Positions 5,829-8,046 of a stretch of DNA of 8,046 bases are shown here, one piece after another. Each line of letters begins with the position of its first letter. Position 1 is the stretch's first letter. A program made the translations under genes and the position numbers. The DNA comes from Ilumatobacteraceae bacterium (GTDB lineage: Bacteria; Actinomycetota; Acidimicrobiia; Acidimicrobiales; Ilumatobacteraceae). The notes beneath the pieces were generated by a model that saw only the letters and a list, made by a program, of their open reading frames with translations, was not told where the DNA came from and did no database searches. The stretch is from assembly GCA_016650435.1 (NCBI GenBank), contig JAENVT010000247.1, positions 1 through 8,046 of the forward strand, given 5' to 3'.

Positions 5829-7166
5829 TCAGTCTCCGCCGAGTGCCCAGCCATCGTCCGCGAACATGACAGCTCTGCTGTCAACACTGAGCGCAAACGA
5901 CTGGATCCCTCCGCCGGTCACGTTGGGGCAGTACCTCGACGGATACAGGAAGGTGTTTCGCGGCTCGCCGACCCATTCGAAGTGCATGCCGTCGGGGTTG
6001 ATGAAGTTGCCACCCCATGCGAAGTTGTGCGCCCGGAAAATCCGTACGACGCGACAGTCCATCTGCGGCACGCATCCCTGGCAGTTGGCAACGGTGTTCG
6101 TATCGAGCGCCTGAGCCCACGTGTGACGCGACAACGTACCTAGCTGCGTGCCGACGATGCGGCTGAAGCGGGGACCGAAGCACCCACCGAAGGTGTTGGC
6201 GTTGGCGACGTCGATCGCGCCGGCGAGGCCGGCATCGACGACGGCCTGCAGCGCGGCCGCGAGATCGGCCTTGATCGCGTTGTTGCACGAAGCGCGGATA
6301 CCCGTTGGGTACGGCTCGCGCGGCGGGATGTACGCAGCCCGCCACGCATCGTCGACTGAGACGGCGTCGCTGGAGCCGACCGTGTAGGCGAACTCGCCCA
6401 GAAACTTCTTGGTCTTGGCGAGACCAATGGTGCTGTCGGGGTCGAAGGCATCCCACGATCGCCTGACCCGAATCTTCGGATCCCCGGTGAGCCCCCTAGC
6501 GGCCATGGCAGCGTCGAGCGCATCTCGATTGAACTGGCCGTAGATCAGCACGCTGGTGCCGAGGGTCGCGCCGAGCAAGTCGGCCTGCGCGGTCGACATC
6601 ACGATCTCGGTTCCGCCGATCTCAGCATCGGGAGCAACCCGTCCAATCCGAAACTCCACGATCGAACCATTGGCGGCGACGAGGTCGATCAAGTCGCCGG
6701 CCTGCGCACCGCTGAGGCCGGCCGATGTCTCGCCCATCACCACCTGATTGGCACCGACGATGCTCGACACTCCGCGTCCCATCGTCGCACCGAGCGCATC
6801 GAGCGGTATCGCTGTGATCGATGTCGGGAAGTACCACGATCCGAGCGGCAGCGGCGCTTGATGTATCGGCACGCCTCCGCGTGTGACCTGAGCCATTCCG
6901 ATCCCGAACCCGCGTGCGACGACACCCCAACCGCCAGCGGCGACCGCAGCACTGATAGCAGCATCGATGACCGCCGGCTGCAACGGACCGAAGTTGTAGA
7001 TCGAGACGAGATCGCCCGGCTGCGTGAGGTTGCGCGCAAACGCGCCGCCGGTGGCGGCTTCGTTGACGACGGCAGCTGGTCCCGCCGCAGAGCCGGGAAT
7101 TGCCGCCCACAACGCCGACGCGACGACCAACAACGTGGCGGTTCGTGTCAGTCGAGTTCGGATCAT
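5829..7166 (-). CDS. Secreted M15-type (D-Ala-D-Ala carboxypeptidase/endopeptidase-like) zinc peptidase with a large N-terminal domain
   Basis: The 445-residue product starts with a signal peptide: Arg3, Arg5 and Arg8, a hydrophobic core at 10-22, and likely cleavage near Ala27-Ala28. The C-terminal part (about 250-405) shows the M15 zinc site: [10 protein letters not shown] (346-355) matches SxHxxGxAxD with Ala351 in place of Gly, giving His348 and Asp355. [15 protein letters not shown] (384-398) then gives His395 as third ligand and Asp392 as the likely general base. M15 enzymes cut D-Ala-D-Ala or other peptide bonds in peptidoglycan, so a wall-trimming role outside the membrane is inferred. 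Six cysteines (294, 329, 362, 365, 371, 413) all fall in this half and may form disulfides. Residues about 30-230 form a separate domain; [20 protein letters not shown] and the following beta-rich stretch resemble the extracytoplasmic core domain of MacB/FtsX-type permeases, but no membrane helices are present. The ATG at 7166 precedes the signal peptide directly. The flavoprotein gene follows in the same direction after a 22-base gap. Confidence 0.85.
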   Translation of the reverse strand: MIRTRLTRTATLLVVASALWAAIPGSAAGPAAVVNEAATGGAFARNLTQPGDLVSIYNFGPLQPAVIDAAISAAVAAGGWGVVARGFGIGMAQVTRGGVPIHQAPLPLGSWYFPTSITAIPLDALGATMGRGVSSIVGANQVVMGETSAGLSGAQAGDLIDLVAANGSIVEFRIGRVAPDAEIGGTEIVMSTAQADLLGATLGTSVLIYGQFNRDALDAAMAARGLTGDPKIRVRRSWDAFDPDSTIGLAKTKKFLGEFAYTVGSSDAVSVDDAWRAAYIPPREPYPTGIRASCNNAIKADLAAALQAVVDAGLAGAIDVANANTFGGCFGPRFSRIVGTQLGTLSRHTWAQALDTNTVANCQGCVPQMDCRVVRIFRAHNFAWGGNFINPDGMHFEWVGEPRNTFLYPSRYCPNVTGGGIQSFALSVDSRAVMFADDGWALGGD

Positions 7167-7175
7167 GCCGGCGCC

Positions 7176-7181
7176 AAGCTA
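7176..7181 (-). promoter_or_regulatory. Candidate -10 box (TAGCTT) for the M15 peptidase gene
   Basis: On the minus strand TAGCTT lies 9 bases before the ATG at 7166, in the 73-base divergent gap with lysS. There is no Shine-Dalgarno between it and the ATG, and no clear -35 hexamer. Confidence 0.35.
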
Positions 7182-7224
7182 CCAGCGAGGTCGAAACGGC
7201 TCGCGGTCAGTGCTGCCGAAGCGG

Positions 7225-7230
7225 TACCGT
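7225..7230 (+). promoter_or_regulatory. Candidate -10 box (TACCGT) for lysS
   Basis: TACCGT lies 9 bases before the GTG at 7240, mirroring the box of the divergent M15 gene at the other end of the gap. The bases between it and the GTG (CATCTCCTT) are pyrimidine-rich and cannot act as a ribosome-binding site. No clear -35 box was seen. Confidence 0.35.
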
Positions 7231-7239
7231 CATCTCCTT

Positions 7240-8046
7240 GTGAGTCACGAAGAACCCGACGTCGAGCGAGACACCACAGGCAGCGGCCTGGCTGTCGAGA
7301 AGGCCAAGCGGCTCGACAAGATCGAGGCGCTGCGCGACGCCGGCACCAACCCGTATCCATATCGGTTCGACCGGACCCACACGATCGAGCAAGTACGTGA
7401 CGAGTTCGGGTCTCTGGAGCCGGGCACCGAGACCGACCAGCGTGTCACGGTCGCCGGCAGGATGATGCTCCGCCGTCAGCAGGGCAAGTTGATCTTCGCC
7501 ACCCTCGTCGATCGCGGCGGCGAGGCGCAGTTGTTCGTCTCCAAGTCCGTCGTCGGCGACGAGGGATTCTCCGCATTCGGCGACTTCGATCTCGGTGATT
7601 GGCTCGGCGCAGAGGGCACCGTCATGACCACACGCAAGGGTGAGCTCAGCATCAAGGTCGACCGTGTCGAGCTACTGGCCAAGGCTGTGCGGCCGATGCC
7701 CGACAAGTGGCACGGTCTGACCGACATCGACACGCGCTTTCGCCAGCGCTACGCGGATCTGATCGTTAACGAAGAAGCTCGCCGAGCGTTTCGTATTCGT
7801 CACGAGATCATCGCCAGCTTCCGTCGAACGCTGCATGCAGAAGGCTTCATCGAAGTCGAGACACCGGTGTTGCACCTCGAGGCCGGTGGCGCGCACGCCC
7901 GTCCATTCGTCACCCATCACAACACCCTCGACATGCAGCTGTATCTGCGCATCGCGCTGGAGTTGCACCTCAAGCGGTTGATCGTCGGTGGCATGGAGCG
8001 AGTGTTCGAGATCGGTCGGATATTCCGCAACGAAGGCATCTCGACG
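7240..8046 (+). CDS. lysS: Lysyl-tRNA synthetase, class II (N-terminal 269 codons; runs off right edge)
   Basis: LysRS charges tRNA-Lys with lysine using ATP. The visible part covers an N-terminal helix region with [20 protein letters not shown] (24-43), the OB-fold anticodon-binding domain (about 66-145; [21 protein letters not shown]), the hallmark [10 protein letters not shown] (166-175), class II motif 1 ([11 protein letters not shown], 201-211), [13 protein letters not shown] (216-228) and the beginning of motif 2 ([11 protein letters not shown], 256-266). Motif 3 lies beyond the edge. The frame is open to the last base. The GTG at 7240 is preferred because of the TANNNT box 9 bases before it. 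An in-frame GTG at 7210 would add ten residues ahead of a poorly conserved N-terminus and cannot be excluded. It is divergent from the M15 peptidase gene. Confidence 0.96.
   Translation, partial: MSHEEPDVERDTTGSGLAVEKAKRLDKIEALRDAGTNPYPYRFDRTHTIEQVRDEFGSLEPGTETDQRVTVAGRMMLRRQQGKLIFATLVDRGGEAQLFVSKSVVGDEGFSAFGDFDLGDWLGAEGTVMTTRKGELSIKVDRVELLAKAVRPMPDKWHGLTDIDTRFRQRYADLIVNEEARRAFRIRHEIIASFRRTLHAEGFIEVETPVLHLEAGGAHARPFVTHHNTLDMQLYLRIALELHLKRLIVGGMERVFEIGRIFRNEGIST

Noticed and set aside
7167..7239. Possible small RNA or riboswitch (T-box type) ahead of lysS
   Set aside because: The gap is only 73 bases, shared with a divergent gene, and shows no T-box sequence or large stem; a leader of this kind does not fit.

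Overview
The window is GC-rich actinobacterial DNA carrying eight protein-coding genes, two of them cut by the window edges. Almost no gene has a Shine-Dalgarno sequence, several start with GTG, and TANNNT-type -10 boxes sit directly in front of start codons. The gene types (LCP cell-wall ligase, biotin carboxylase/BCCP fusion of the AccA3 type, LpdA-like quinone reductase) fit Actinobacteria. My guess is a deep lineage such as Acidimicrobiia (Ilumatobacter-like), which is inference from general protein feel and not a database result. I see no mobile element, CRISPR array, tRNA or rRNA. No gene-free gap exceeds about 75 bases, and the longest is the 73-base divergent gap at 7167-7239.

Left block, minus strand, 1-2118, read right to left: a stand-alone biotin protein ligase (birA), an LCP-family glycopolymer transferase, and the first 110 codons of a long-form glucose-1-phosphate thymidylyltransferase (rfbA/rmlA). 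The last two point to cell-envelope polysaccharide: RmlA makes the dTDP-sugar precursor and LCP enzymes attach finished polymers to the wall.

Centre, 2137-3900, plus strand: the alpha subunit of an acyl-CoA (acetyl/propionyl) carboxylase, with biotin carboxylase and the biotin-carrying domain in one chain. It is transcribed divergently from birA across an 18-base gap, so the enzyme that attaches biotin sits back to back with its substrate. The carboxyltransferase (beta) subunit is not in the window.

Right block, minus strand, 3959-7166, read right to left: a secreted M15-type peptidase with a large N-terminal domain, a flavoprotein disulfide-reductase-family enzyme lacking one of the two redox cysteines, and a small RDD membrane protein whose ATG directly abuts the flavoprotein stop codon. 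Divergent from this block, lysS (lysyl-tRNA synthetase) begins at 7240 and runs off the right edge.

The most useful observation beyond gene calling is a shared start-site architecture. At five of the seven visible non-coupled starts a TANNNT box lies 6-9 bases upstream of the start codon, four of them at exactly 9, with no Shine-Dalgarno. This suggests leaderless or near-leaderless transcripts, and it helps decide the start of the flavoprotein. I found no convincing wholly new multi-gene system here.
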